Shown in pieces: positions 51,417-60,256 of a DNA stretch of 64,000 bases. Positions within the stretch are counted from its first letter, which is position 1. Each line of letters starts with the position of its first letter. The notes beneath the pieces were generated by a model that was not told the DNA's origin, searched no databases, and was given only the letters and a program-made list of their open reading frames with translations. The position numbers and the translations under genes were made by a program. The stretch is from JACVRW01 sp963819115. GTDB lineage: Bacteria > Actinomycetota > Thermoleophilia > Solirubrobacterales > Thermoleophilaceae. The stretch is taken from NCBI GenBank assembly GCA_963819115.1, contig CAWFUR010000011.1:620001-684000 (forward strand), written 5' to 3'.

Positions 51417-51922
51417 GTGGCTTCCGCCGGCTCTACGGCGCTTCCCCGGCCCACCTCGCGGCCTTCGCCGCCAGCCTGGCGGTGGCCTTCTACGCCCTCA
51501 GCCGGATCCTCGGACTGGTGTCCGACCCACGGCGGGTGGTCGTCTGGCTGCTCGCCGCCGTACTCCTCCACGACCTCGTGCTGCTGCCCGCATACACGCT
51601 CGCCGGGCGCGGGGCCGGCGCGGTGATCGCGCCGGCGTCGCGGCGCACCCGCCTACGGGTCGCGGCCCTCAACCACCTGCGCGCCCCCGCGCTGCTCTCG
51701 GGACTGCTGCTGCTGGTCTGGTGGCCGGTGGTCGGCCGGAAGGCGCCGCGGACGTATCTGCACGCCAGCGGGCTGAGCGTCGATCCCTACCTCGGCCGCT
51801 GGCTCGCGGCCACCGCCGTCCTGTTCGTTGGCTCGGCGCTGATCCTGATGCTGCGGCTCCGGAGCCTCAGGCGCTCGGGTGACGAGACCATTACGCCCGC
51901 CCCCGAGCGGGCGAGACACTGA
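51413..51922 (+). CDS. Small membrane protein of the Mo-oxidoreductase locus
   Basis: 169 residues with four helices, coupled to the fusion gene by ATGA. It contains L-L-H-D-L-V-L-L-P-A-Y and R-V-A-A-L-N-H-L-R-A-P, whose His could bind haem. I do not recognise a named family. The position suggests an accessory to the oxidoreductase. Confidence 0.6.
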   Translation: MSGFRRLYGASPAHLAAFAASLAVAFYALSRILGLVSDPRRVVVWLLAAVLLHDLVLLPAYTLAGRGAGAVIAPASRRTRLRVAALNHLRAPALLSGLLLLVWWPVVGRKAPRTYLHASGLSVDPYLGRWLAATAVLFVGSALILMLRLRSLRRSGDETITPAPERARH

Positions 51923-51935
51923 GAGAATCGCCCGG

Positions 51936-52631
51936 ATGGACAGCCGCGGCTCCATCCTGGTGGTTGACGACGAGCCCACGATCGCCGAGATCGTGTCGCG
52001 CTATCTCGGCCGCGCGGGCTACGCCGCGCGCACGGCGTGCGACGGGCCCGGAGCGCTGAGGAGCGCCATCGAGCACCGCCCGGACCTGGTGGTGCTCGAT
52101 CTGATGCTGCCGGGTATGGATGGTCTCGAGGTGATGAAGCGCCTGCGCAATTTCGGGGAGGGTCCCCGGATGTCGGTGATCCTGCTCACAGCCAAGGGAG
52201 AGCACTCGGACCGCATTGTTGGACTGCGCCTGGGGGCCGACGACTACGTGGTCAAGCCCTTCTCGCCCGCCGAGCTGGTGGCGCGCGTCGACGCCGTGCT
52301 GCGCCGGGTGGACGGCCCGCCCGAGCTGGAGAAGCCGCTCGCGTTCGACGGGCTGACGGTGGACCCGCGGGGGCGCCGGGTGACCGTCCGTGGGGAGGCG
52401 GCGCAGCTCACCGTGCGAGAGTTCGACCTGCTCGCCTATCTCGCGCGCCATCCAGGGCAGGTCTTTTCGCGAGACCAGCTGATGGACGCGGTCTGGCAGT
52501 ACAACTTCTACTCGGACACCTCGACTGTGACGGTGCACATGCGCCGGCTGCGGGCAAAGGTCGAGCTGGATCCCTCGCGTCCGCGCTGGCTGCAGACCGT
52601 GTGGGGCGTCGGCTACCGCTTCGAACCATGA
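51936..52631 (+). CDS. OmpR-family response regulator
   Basis: 231 residues. The receiver has D11-D12, phosphoacceptor D55 and K107 (Y-V-V-K-P-F). The winged helix has L-T-V-R-E-F-D-L-L-A-Y and W-G-V-G-Y-R-F. The ATG at 51936 lies 13 bases after the membrane protein stop. It is coupled to the kinase gene (ATGA) and probably controls the upstream Mo/glycan genes. Confidence 0.9.
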   Translation: MDSRGSILVVDDEPTIAEIVSRYLGRAGYAARTACDGPGALRSAIEHRPDLVVLDLMLPGMDGLEVMKRLRNFGEGPRMSVILLTAKGEHSDRIVGLRLGADDYVVKPFSPAELVARVDAVLRRVDGPPELEKPLAFDGLTVDPRGRRVTVRGEAAQLTVREFDLLAYLARHPGQVFSRDQLMDAVWQYNFYSDTSTVTVHMRRLRAKVELDPSRPRWLQTVWGVGYRFEP

Positions 52632-53827
52632 CCGGCCGCGGCGCGGTGCTCGGCCTGCTGGCCGGGGCGCTCGGTGGCGGATTCGTGATGGGCCTCGCGT
52701 ATGCCCCAAGCGACGGTGTGGCCACAGCCCTCTACCTCGTCGCCTGGGGCAGCTCAGTGCTCGTGGCCGTGCAGGTCCTGATGCGCCGGCGCCACCGCGC
52801 CGTCTCGCTCTCGGGGCAGCTTGCGGCAGGGGTGATGGTGAGCGCGGGGCTGAGCCTGCTCGGGATCGGGGCGATCGTGCTGCTGATGTTCATCTCGACA
52901 CACGACGCGCTGGTGATCGCGGTGGTGTTGCTGTTCGGCGGCGCCCTGAGCGCCTACTCCGTTTGGGCGCTCTCGCGGGGCGTGCTCCACGACGTCCGCA
53001 CCGTTCGCGACGGCCTGCGGGCCGTGGGGAAGGGCCGCCGGGACATCGACCTGCACACCGGCGCCCAGGACGAGCTGGCCGAGCTGGCGGCGGCGGCCAC
53101 CGCGATGGCGGCCCGGCTCTCGGAGACCGAGTCCGAGCGCGAGGCCACCGACCAGGCGCGACGTAAGCTTGTGGCCGCCGTCTCGCACGACCTCAGGACG
53201 CCCCTCACTTCGCTGCGTCTCATATCCGACGCCATCACCGACGAGGTCGTGGACCCCGCCACCCGGCGCGGCTACCTCGAGCAGATGTCGGTGCACATCC
53301 GCTCGCTTTCGGCGCTGATCGACGACCTCTTCGAGCTTTCCCGGATCGAGGCCGGAGACATCGACTGGTCGATGGAGCAGGTACGCCTCCACGAGCTCGT
53401 CAGCGAGACCGTCGAGGCGATGCAGCCCCACGCGGACGCCAAGCGTGTACGCGTCGTGGCCACGGTGGCCGGCGACCTGGCCACCGCTCGGGCCAACCCC
53501 GAGCGCGTCCAGCGCGTCCTGTTCAACCTGATTCAGAACGCCATTCGGCACACGCCTGCCGACGGAAGCGTCACCGTGGTGGCGGAGGCAAACGGACGCT
53601 CGGTGGAGGTCGAGGTCGCGGACACCGGAGAGGGCCTCGCCCAGGACGATCGGGCGCTGGCCTTCGACGCGTTCTATCGCGGCTCCAGCGGACCAGGGCA
53701 CCTCGGTGACGGCACCGGTCTGGGACTGACCATCTGTCGGGCCATCGTCGAGGCCCATGGCGGCCGGATCTGGTTTGCCGAGGCGCCCGTCGGGACGTGC
53801 GTGCGCTTCAGCCTTCCCCGCGGTTGA
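52628..53827 (+). CDS. Sensor histidine kinase
   Basis: 399 residues. Four membrane helices (about 5-110) are followed by a HAMP-like segment and the H-box with H187 in V-S-H-D-L-R-T-P. The ATPase domain has N-A-I-R-H-T, D-T-G-E-G-L and G-T-G-L-G-L. There is no large extracytoplasmic sensor domain, so the signal is probably read within or near the membrane. It forms a pair with the preceding regulator. Confidence 0.9.
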   Translation: MTGRGAVLGLLAGALGGGFVMGLAYAPSDGVATALYLVAWGSSVLVAVQVLMRRRHRAVSLSGQLAAGVMVSAGLSLLGIGAIVLLMFISTHDALVIAVVLLFGGALSAYSVWALSRGVLHDVRTVRDGLRAVGKGRRDIDLHTGAQDELAELAAAATAMAARLSETESEREATDQARRKLVAAVSHDLRTPLTSLRLISDAITDEVVDPATRRGYLEQMSVHIRSLSALIDDLFELSRIEAGDIDWSMEQVRLHELVSETVEAMQPHADAKRVRVVATVAGDLATARANPERVQRVLFNLIQNAIRHTPADGSVTVVAEANGRSVEVEVADTGEGLAQDDRALAFDAFYRGSSGPGHLGDGTGLGLTICRAIVEAHGGRIWFAEAPVGTCVRFSLPRG

Positions 53828-53938
53828 CCGGGTGGCCGGTGGCCGCGCCGGCGTCAGACCGTGTCCGTGCTTGTCAGGACCCTGACAGGGCGGCCGGCCG
53901 GTGGGCAGCCAAACGCCGGGACGCGGTTTGGGGAGACA

Positions 53939-54148
53939 ATGTCACGGCGCTACGGCATGAGGCTGACGAAGGGCCGTCTTGGCCGGTGCCCGGTCTGCCG
54001 CACCTGGGTGATCGTCGACGACGACGTCGCTCGAGAGGAAGGGGCGGTCCTCCACGCCGAGTGCGCCCGCTATCGCCGAGTCCAGAGCGCGTCTCAGTCT
54101 CCAGGGCGCATCGTGTCCATCTTTCGACGGAGTCCCGGGCACGACTGA
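53939..54148 (+). CDS. Small CPVC-type zinc-finger-like protein
   Basis: 69 residues, basic, with C-P-V-C and a later H-A-E-C that could together bind one zinc. The ATG at 53939 follows ggggaga. No family is recognised. It stands downstream of the kinase gene with a 111-base gap. Confidence 0.5.
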   Translation: MSRRYGMRLTKGRLGRCPVCRTWVIVDDDVAREEGAVLHAECARYRRVQSASQSPGRIVSIFRRSPGHD

Positions 54149-54229
54149 GTCCTGGTGGGCGGCCGGGCCCCTCGGGTCGCGGGGGACACGGCCCGAGGGA
54201 AGGCACCGGCGCGCGCCGACGGGCTCTCG

Positions 54230-54910
54230 TCACCCCACTGTCACGAGCCCGCCGAAGCGGCACTTGCCGGCGTGGCCGAGCACGCTCGTGCCGGCATACA
54301 GCTCTTGACCCAATATCTCCGTGCCGTCCGGACTGATGGCACCGCCGGGCCCGCCCTGAGCGAACGCGGGAGTGCCGGCGGCGTCCTCGGCCCGGACCAG
54401 GGTGGCGGTCTCGCCGATGTTGAACGCGGCATCGGGCTCGGCGCCGTCAACCGCTGATCCGTTCTGGTTGGTCTGGATCAAGATCTCGGCCACGTGATTC
54501 GCGCCGTCGACGCGACAGCGGGCGATCAGTGAGAACGGCCCGATCGTGCCCAGGCCCTTCGAGGCGCCCAGGTCCAGATCGAAGCCCGCGAACCTCCGTA
54601 CGGTCACGCCCCCTACGGAATCGGCCGATTCAGCGCTGGGCACCTTGCCCAGCTTCGACGCGTCGAGCACCTCCTCCTTGACCGCGTTGTTGCCGACCGA
54701 GTCCTTCTGCATCAGGGTGCCCTTCAGCGATCGCCCGTGGAGGTCGCTCTGTGTCAGCGAGCGGTTGCGTATGTCACTTCCCGTCAGGGAGCCGTTCACG
54801 ACATCGGCTCCCGTGATCGAGAGGGCGTAGGCGGTGCCACCGGCGGCCATGAAGACGGCAACTGTGGAAAGGACCAACGCAGGTGACAGTCGTCGCGATA
54901 GGCGCTTCAT
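54230..54910 (-). CDS. Secreted protein with repeated G-S-L-T-G-S-D-I elements
   Basis: 226 residues with a signal peptide (M-K-R-L-S-R-R-L-S, cleavage near A-Y-A). The first ~70 mature residues repeat a pentapeptide-like pattern (N-G-S-L-T-G-S-D-I, N-R-S-L-T-Q-S-D-L, G-R-S-L-K-G-T). A beta-rich C-terminal domain with two Cys follows. Such proteins are frequent in Solirubrobacterales-like genomes; function is unknown. Confidence 0.65.
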   Translation of the reverse strand: MKRLSRRLSPALVLSTVAVFMAAGGTAYALSITGADVVNGSLTGSDIRNRSLTQSDLHGRSLKGTLMQKDSVGNNAVKEEVLDASKLGKVPSAESADSVGGVTVRRFAGFDLDLGASKGLGTIGPFSLIARCRVDGANHVAEILIQTNQNGSAVDGAEPDAAFNIGETATLVRAEDAAGTPAFAQGGPGGAISPDGTEILGQELYAGTSVLGHAGKCRFGGLVTVG

Positions 54911-55058
54911 CTACTTACCTCCATGTCTGGTTCGGAGCCCGGCGCGACCATGGCGGCCGAGCTCGTGCTGGGATGAACACGGCTCGAACGCCATGGCTGC
55001 TCGCGCTGTCAGGAACCGGACAGGGCTGCGTCGTGGGGGATGGCGGGCCTCCAGGCCC

Positions 55059-55859
55059 TCAGCACTTCACCTGCCTGGTGTCGTGGCCCCGGGCGCCATC
55101 CTCGGCGGTGAACGTTGCGCGGATCGTGCGCTTGTGCCCCCTGCAGCCGACCGACGAGTAGAAGCGGATCTTGCGCCGCTTCCCGTGGATCTTCTTGCGT
55201 CCCGACTTGGTGATCTTCGATACCACCTTCCTCACCGTGTTGTCGAGCCCGGAGGGATGGAGCAGGTCCGGCGGGACGGTGAAGCGAAGCTCGTCTGAGA
55301 CGACGTGCGCTATGTGGACCTTCTTGTAGTGGCTCCTGATCGCCAGGTGGATGGGCGTTGGGCAGCCGATCTTTCGTGACCCCTCGGAGACGGGGGACGG
55401 CGGATCACCGTCGAGGCGGATGGCCAGGCCTCCGTTGTGACCCGCGCCGCGGATGTTGTACAGCCCCAGGCGGAGATTGCAGAAGAGCTTGATCGAACGA
55501 TTGCTCGCAGGCCCGACCAGGTTCTGAACCAGGCCACTGCCCACCTTCGCGCGACGGCACTTCCTCGAGATCTTCGCCCTGTTTGCCTGAGAGAAGCTGC
55601 ACGAGGGAAAGGCCTCCGGATACGTCACGAGGCCCTCGGCACCGATGGCGAAGGTCTTGATCGGGGTCCCCCGGATTGCCGGGTTCGAGTCGTTCACCCC
55701 GAGCTCGAAGCGCAGCTTCTTGCCCTTCGGCTTCTTGGGGCTCCCCTTGCCGTTCGGGCCGGCCTTGCCGCCGACGGTGTAGACGTTGGCCGCGAGCGCC
55801 ACTCCGCTCAGGGCCAGCACCGCGGTGGCCGCGATCGCTAGGGCGATCATCTTCTTCAT
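55059..55859 (-). CDS. Secreted Lys/Arg-rich protein of unknown function
   Basis: 266 residues. A signal peptide (M-K-K-M-I-A-L-A-I, cleavage near A-L-A) is followed by a K-P-K-G-K-K stretch and a beta-rich domain with about six Cys, ending in V-G-C-R-G-H-K-R. The ribosome binding site gaggag is five bases before the ATG at 55859. It resembles other lineage-specific exported proteins in this window; no family name can be given. Confidence 0.6.
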   Translation of the reverse strand: MKKMIALAIAATAVLALSGVALAANVYTVGGKAGPNGKGSPKKPKGKKLRFELGVNDSNPAIRGTPIKTFAIGAEGLVTYPEAFPSCSFSQANRAKISRKCRRAKVGSGLVQNLVGPASNRSIKLFCNLRLGLYNIRGAGHNGGLAIRLDGDPPSPVSEGSRKIGCPTPIHLAIRSHYKKVHIAHVVSDELRFTVPPDLLHPSGLDNTVRKVVSKITKSGRKKIHGKRRKIRFYSSVGCRGHKRTIRATFTAEDGARGHDTRQVKC

Positions 55860-55964
55860 CTGCACTCCTCTTCCAGGGCCGGTCCACTGCGCCGGCCGTT
55901 GCCCAAGGGACTAGCGAGCGCAGGTGCGGACGATCGGAAGCCTGTAAGCCCCCGGACAGTGCAC

Positions 55965-56321
55965 CTAGATCGGGGTTTGCTGGTGGAAGGCGAGCTTCCA
56001 CTGTCCGCCGCGGCGGACGAAGGTGCTGCCGATGACAGCCGAGTACGGCTTCTGTCCGGCCCGCCGGGCCGCCACCTTGTAGACCACGACACCGATGTCC
56101 TCCGAGAGGGCGAGCACGCGCGGGTCATCCATCTCGAAGCTCGACCACGGTGGCGCGGATTCGATTCCGTCGATCGCCTGATCGCGCGTCAGCACGCCGA
56201 ACGAGAAGGCCATCAGGGCGTCGTCTGTGAGGTGCTCGCGGTAATAGGCGGCCCCGTCAGCCGTGCACAACGCCGTCCAGCCCTCGCGCTCCGCCTCGAC
56301 CAAGCGTTCCTCCAGGGTCAT
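55965..56321 (-). CDS. DUF4440/NTF2-like protein
   Basis: 118 residues. An N-terminal helix (L-E-E-R-L-V-E-A-E-R-E-G-W-T-A-L) is followed by L-T-D-D-A-L-M-A-F and the closing strands S-T-F-V-R-R-G-G-Q-W-K-L-A-F-H-Q-Q-T. This is the typical DUF4440 pattern. Ligand or activity is unknown. Confidence 0.78.
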   Translation of the reverse strand: MTLEERLVEAEREGWTALCTADGAAYYREHLTDDALMAFSFGVLTRDQAIDGIESAPPWSSFEMDDPRVLALSEDIGVVVYKVAARRAGQKPYSAVIGSTFVRRGGQWKLAFHQQTPI

Positions 56322-56477
56322 CGCAACCGCTCCTCGTCGTTTTGGACATCGGCCACATGATCGGCCGCCGCCGACGGCCGTTGGCGAGCGATTGTCAGCG
56401 CGCCGACATCATTCGCACCGCCCGGGTCGACGCCGCATCGAATGGTGGGAAGACGAGTTTGGGGACGAATTAATCCA

Positions 56478-56635
56478 GCCGAATTCCGGCCGTCCGCGGC
56501 CGGGAGCGGGGGAACCACCGACACCGGGCCTGGTCCCGGCGTCCGGGGCGAATCCCACCGGGGCGTCACCGAGAGTGGCGCCGGCGTGGGTAGCGCCGCT
56601 CTCTTGGCGCGAGCCCGCCAGCTAACCCCGCAGGC
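56478..56635 (+). ncRNA. c-di-AMP (ydaO-yuaA type) riboswitch
   Basis: The leader holds the conserved landmarks in order: gccgaattccgg, gcggggGAACCacc (about 56505-56520), ggggcgaatcc (about 56552) and the closing GCTAACCCCGCAGGC (56621-56635). The spacing and the terminal GCTAACC-CG-AGGC block are diagnostic for this class. The riboswitch precedes a secreted NlpC/P60 hydrolase, a typical target in actinobacteria, where c-di-AMP binding lowers expression. It should be checked with a covariance model. Confidence 0.85.
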
Positions 56636-56662
56636 ACGACAGGAGAGGGGTTTGCCGTTCGC

Positions 56663-57217
56663 ATGCCATCGGATCACCTTCATACGCGCGCGCCGGGAAG
56701 CCTGGCGCTGCTCGCCGCGTCCATCGGGGCCGCGCTCGCGGCGATGCCGCCGAGCGCGGCCTCCGCGGGAGGGTCCGGAGGGGCGCTCGCCACCCCCCCG
56801 CCGGGAGGCGCCAGGGCGATCCTGACCCCGGCCGGGCGAGCACTCGCGCCCCGGTCGGCGCCGGCGAAGGTCGCGGCGGTGATCAGAGCCGCCAACAGGA
56901 TCGCGGCGAAGCCCTATCGCTACGGAGGCGGGCACGGGCACTGGAAGGACCACGGCTACGACTGCTCTGGCTCCGTCAGCTACGCGCTTCACGGGGCGAA
57001 GCTTCTGCGGCGTCCCCTGGCCTCCACCGGGTTGATGGCTTTCGGCCGTCGCGGTCGCGGTCGATGGATCACCACCTACGCCAACGGGGGCCACGCCTAC
57101 ATGGTGGTGGCGGGGCTCCGCTTCGACACCAGCGCCAGGCGCCGCACCGGCTCGCGCTGGACGGCTGAGCGACGCTCGGGACGCGGGTACGTGAAGCGGC
57201 ACCCGGCGGGCTTCTGA
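56663..57217 (+). CDS. Secreted NlpC/P60-family cell-wall hydrolase
   Basis: 184 residues. An N-terminal signal segment (hydrophobic core L-A-L-L-A-A-S-I-G-A-A-L-A) is followed by a Pro/Gly linker and the hydrolase domain with the catalytic Cys (C101 in Y-D-C-S-G-S-V) and His (H144 in G-G-H-A-Y-M-V). The domain has the order of peptidoglycan D,L-endopeptidases but is at the short end of the family. The ribosome binding site aggagagg is about 14 bases before the ATG. Control by the upstream c-di-AMP riboswitch links it to osmotic or wall stress. Confidence 0.85.
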   Translation: MPSDHLHTRAPGSLALLAASIGAALAAMPPSAASAGGSGGALATPPPGGARAILTPAGRALAPRSAPAKVAAVIRAANRIAAKPYRYGGGHGHWKDHGYDCSGSVSYALHGAKLLRRPLASTGLMAFGRRGRGRWITTYANGGHAYMVVAGLRFDTSARRRTGSRWTAERRSGRGYVKRHPAGF

Positions 57218-57218
57218 G

Positions 57219-57428
57219 CTAGCGGGTGCCGCGGGTGCTGGGGAAGTCGTCCTCGACCGACCCCTGGCCGCTGCCGACCGTGTCGCCTCGCTCCGGGCCG
57301 CGGGGATGCTCGCCGACCTCGCTCCCCCCGCCGAAGAGCCCGATCGCGGTCGCGAGCACGACAGCCCCCACGATGCCGACGAGGATCCACCCCCCCGAGC
57401 CGACCGCGAAAGCGGCGCTACCCGACAT
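57219..57428 (-). CDS. Small single-pass membrane protein
   Basis: 69 residues, one helix (about residues 13-35) with a Gly-rich start and a charged C-terminal tail (E-R-G-D-T-V-G-S-G-Q-G-S). Its start overlaps the end of the response-regulator gene by 11 bases. No family is recognised. Confidence 0.5.
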   Translation of the reverse strand: MSGSAAFAVGSGGWILVGIVGAVVLATAIGLFGGGSEVGEHPRGPERGDTVGSGQGSVEDDFPSTRGTR

Positions 57429-57978
57429 GGGGCTTCAGCAGATCGACCATGCGGGCCACTCTCATGCCGACCTCGGCGACGGTCATTCGCATCACCCGGG
57501 AGGCCTCGGCGCGCGACGCGCCGCCCGCGAGCATGCCGAGCAGGGGCAGGTCGTCGCTCTGAAGACGCTGCTGACCGATCCTCAGCATCTCGGGAACGGG
57601 TCGGGGAAACACGGCGTCGCCTCGGTTGACTCCCCGTATCGCCCGGAGCAGGTCCTCGGCAGGCGCGCCCTTGTCGAGGACGCCGTCGGCACCCGCGAGG
57701 CGGGCCGGCAGGGCGAGCCCTTCGTGGGAGTGCGCCGAGTACACGAGCACCCGCGGGCTCTCGCCGCGGTCCTTGAGCCGGAGGCAGAGCGTGAGGCCAT
57801 CCTCTTCGGTGAGGTGGTAGTCCAGGAGGATCACGTCCGGCGCGGTGGTCAGGGAGTCGAGGGCTTCGCGTGTGCTCGAAGCAACCCCGCAGACGACGAT
57901 GCCGGGCTCGCGGGTGAGAAGGCTCTTCAGCCCGGTCCGCATGGCGGGATGGTCGTCGACGACGAGAACGCGGATCAT
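57418..57978 (-). CDS. Orphan NarL-like response regulator with unusual output domain
   Basis: 186 residues. The receiver has D8-D9, phosphoacceptor D53 (V-I-L-L-D-Y) and a conserved K (V-L-D-K-G). The C-terminal ~60 residues (L-P-L-L-G-M-L-A-G-G-A-S-R-A-E-A-S-R-V-M) align to the LuxR helix-turn-helix only loosely. The usual L-T-x-R-E-x-E-V-L start and K-T-V-x-x-H motif are absent, so DNA binding may be altered. It is not next to a kinase gene. The ATG at 57978 is preferred. Confidence 0.75.
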   Translation of the reverse strand: MIRVLVVDDHPAMRTGLKSLLTREPGIVVCGVASSTREALDSLTTAPDVILLDYHLTEEDGLTLCLRLKDRGESPRVLVYSAHSHEGLALPARLAGADGVLDKGAPAEDLLRAIRGVNRGDAVFPRPVPEMLRIGQQRLQSDDLPLLGMLAGGASRAEASRVMRMTVAEVGMRVARMVDLLKPHVG

Positions 57979-58022
57979 GGGCACCATGATGGTCCGTTCC
58001 GGCACCGCCATGTCGGCGGTCG

Positions 58023-60179
58023 TCAGGGACCTGACACTGCCGCACCAATGTTTGGAACGCTGGGCCCGCGTCCGAGCCGGCCGAGGTCACCCCGGTTCAG
58101 ACGGCGTGTGACCGCGACGACGTCGCTGCGCTCGTAGAAATCCACCGCGATCAGATTCGGGGGGCGCCCGAGCGTGCGCGCGCATTCCCGCGCACGGCGG
58201 AGCATCACCTGCGCCGTTCCGACCGCGCGATCCTGAACCGGTGGCGGGGGGAACCGGTCGATCCAGTGGTTCATCAGGAGCAGGGGGCTGTCGGGGGTGC
58301 CGCGGTTGGGCTCGCAGGCGGTGCGAGAACCGAGCAGCGAGTCGATCCGCGTGTCCTGGAGATAGAGGAACTCGGGGCGGTACCAGCTGGTGCTTCCTCC
58401 GTCGTCCTCGTCCAGAACCACGAGGCGCCGGCCGGAGGCGATCATCTCGCGGAGGGTGGGAAGCGGGCCTCGCTCGGGCAGGGTGGCCAGGTAGGGCTCG
58501 AGGTCGGCGTCCCCCATCGCGCCCTCTATCTCCGCGGGGTCCACGCTGGACTCGATCAGGATCACCAGGACCTCTGCCGGGTTCTGCTCGAGGAACGAAC
58601 GCACCTCGTTGAGGGTCGCACCGAGGCGTTCCGCTCCCAGCTCGCAGAGCGTGTGGCAGAGGAAGAGCCGGCGCTCACCCGAGCGCGGAACGAGGCCGAG
58701 CCGTCCCGCGAGGCGCTCCGCCACCCGCACCCCCTCGGGCCCGAGCTCAGCCGCCGCGCGGTTGCGGTTGCTCCCCTCGGCTGCCAGGTCGGTGCGCACC
58801 CGTCCCTGAGCATCGACGACTCCGTAGTGGGCGTCGATCATGAGCAGACGGATGCCGTCCTTCAGCTGTCGTGGGATCGGATGCACCTGGTTGGCGAAGT
58901 ACCAGCCGGGACGATCCGCAGCCGACATCGAGTTGTGGGTCCCGGCCAGCGCCACCTCGTCGAGGCGCCGATCGCACAGAGCCGCGACTCCGTTGCACTT
59001 GGAGATCTCGTTCTCCGCGGGCGGGCTTGGGGCGCCACGGAGGGTGGTGAGCGCGAGTGCGGCGCCACCGGCGGCAAGAACGAAGACGAGTCCGCCGAGC
59101 ACAAGGGCGGGGCGTACCGACCTCCGGCGTCGGGGGCCTGGACGGGACGACGGCGGGGCCAGGGCCAGGGCTTCGGCCAATCCCAGCACGAGCAGCAACC
59201 CGCCGGTCAGGCCGACGACCACCGCGAACAACGGCTGCGCCCTGAGGAGCACGAGCGCTCCGAGACCGGCCAGCGCCAGACCGCGCGCCAGCCGGAGCGG
59301 CCGCGACAGGTTCCCGCCCGCGAGCAGGTCGGCGCCTCTCCGCAGCGCGGCCCGGCGGTCCACGCGGGCTTCCGCCAGGAGGCCGCCCAGGCTTACAGCG
59401 ATGCCCGCGCCGCCCAGCAGCGTGAGCCATGTCTCGAGCCCACCTGCCATGGCGTCCCATACCGCCCCTGCGGCCGTGCGCGCTTCGGCCGTGGAGAGCG
59501 TTCCCACCCCGTTGGCGTGAGAGATCGTCTGCGCGCGGAGCGCGGTGAGCGCACCGAGCGCGACGGCCGCGCCGGCGGCGAGCATCAGACCCGTGGCCAC
59601 CAGCGTCCGGCGCCGGTCGGGCGAGAGCGCGACAGCGAGGAGCATGGCGACGAGACCGGCCATGACGAGAGGCAGCGCCGCCGCTCGGGCACCGTCGGCC
59701 CAGCGGACCGCAGTGGTGGCGAGATCGCTCGAGCGCAACTCGGCTATGCGGGGTTTCAGGTCGGCCGGAATCTGATCCGCTGTTTGCGGCGACACGCTCC
59801 GGACGGCGGGCACCAGCAGCCGGCGTGCCTCCTCCAGCTCCACCACCACGTTCCGGTCGCCGTGGAGGAGCACCCTGAGGGCAGCCGCCGCGGCTCGGCG
59901 CACGACACGCGCGAACTGCTCGGTCTCCAGCACCGCCTCGACCCCGGTGAGCACCAGTGGCCGCGAGGCCACGAGGTTGGGCGAGCCGCGCTCGACCATC
60001 TGCACCGCCACCTGCTCGGCGATCGCCCTTCGAACCTCATCGGTGCGCAGGGCGGCCACGGCGCGACGGCCGAAGGGCTCGGGTTCCGCCAGCTGGTACT
60101 TCACGTAGGAAGCCGCGATCCCGGCTATGAGCAGCACGACCCCCGCCAGTGCGAGGACGAGACTGCGCCGGACGGTCAC
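58023..60179 (-). CDS. Large membrane protein with PI-PLC-X-like catalytic domain
   Basis: 718 residues. A first membrane helix and an extracytoplasmic region (~35-165) precede about seven further helices up to residue ~375. The C-terminal ~330 residues match the bacterial PI-phospholipase C/X-domain fold: L-A-G-T-H-N-S-M-S, R-L-L-M-I-D-A-H-Y-G, L-F-L-C-H-T and V-L-V-I-L-I-E-S-S. The first catalytic His is in G-T-H-N-S. Together the parts suggest a membrane-bound phosphodiesterase facing outside. Substrate unknown. Confidence 0.78.
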   Translation of the reverse strand: MTVRRSLVLALAGVVLLIAGIAASYVKYQLAEPEPFGRRAVAALRTDEVRRAIAEQVAVQMVERGSPNLVASRPLVLTGVEAVLETEQFARVVRRAAAAALRVLLHGDRNVVVELEEARRLLVPAVRSVSPQTADQIPADLKPRIAELRSSDLATTAVRWADGARAAALPLVMAGLVAMLLAVALSPDRRRTLVATGLMLAAGAAVALGALTALRAQTISHANGVGTLSTAEARTAAGAVWDAMAGGLETWLTLLGGAGIAVSLGGLLAEARVDRRAALRRGADLLAGGNLSRPLRLARGLALAGLGALVLLRAQPLFAVVVGLTGGLLLVLGLAEALALAPPSSRPGPRRRRSVRPALVLGGLVFVLAAGGAALALTTLRGAPSPPAENEISKCNGVAALCDRRLDEVALAGTHNSMSAADRPGWYFANQVHPIPRQLKDGIRLLMIDAHYGVVDAQGRVRTDLAAEGSNRNRAAAELGPEGVRVAERLAGRLGLVPRSGERRLFLCHTLCELGAERLGATLNEVRSFLEQNPAEVLVILIESSVDPAEIEGAMGDADLEPYLATLPERGPLPTLREMIASGRRLVVLDEDDGGSTSWYRPEFLYLQDTRIDSLLGSRTACEPNRGTPDSPLLLMNHWIDRFPPPPVQDRAVGTAQVMLRRARECARTLGRPPNLIAVDFYERSDVVAVTRRLNRGDLGRLGRGPSVPNIGAAVSGP

Positions 60180-60256
60180 CGGCGCGATCCTGTCAGGTCC
60201 TCACCGGAGGCATCGGATGGCGGCCGCCGGCGTCCCGTTACGCTCCGCGGCGTCCC

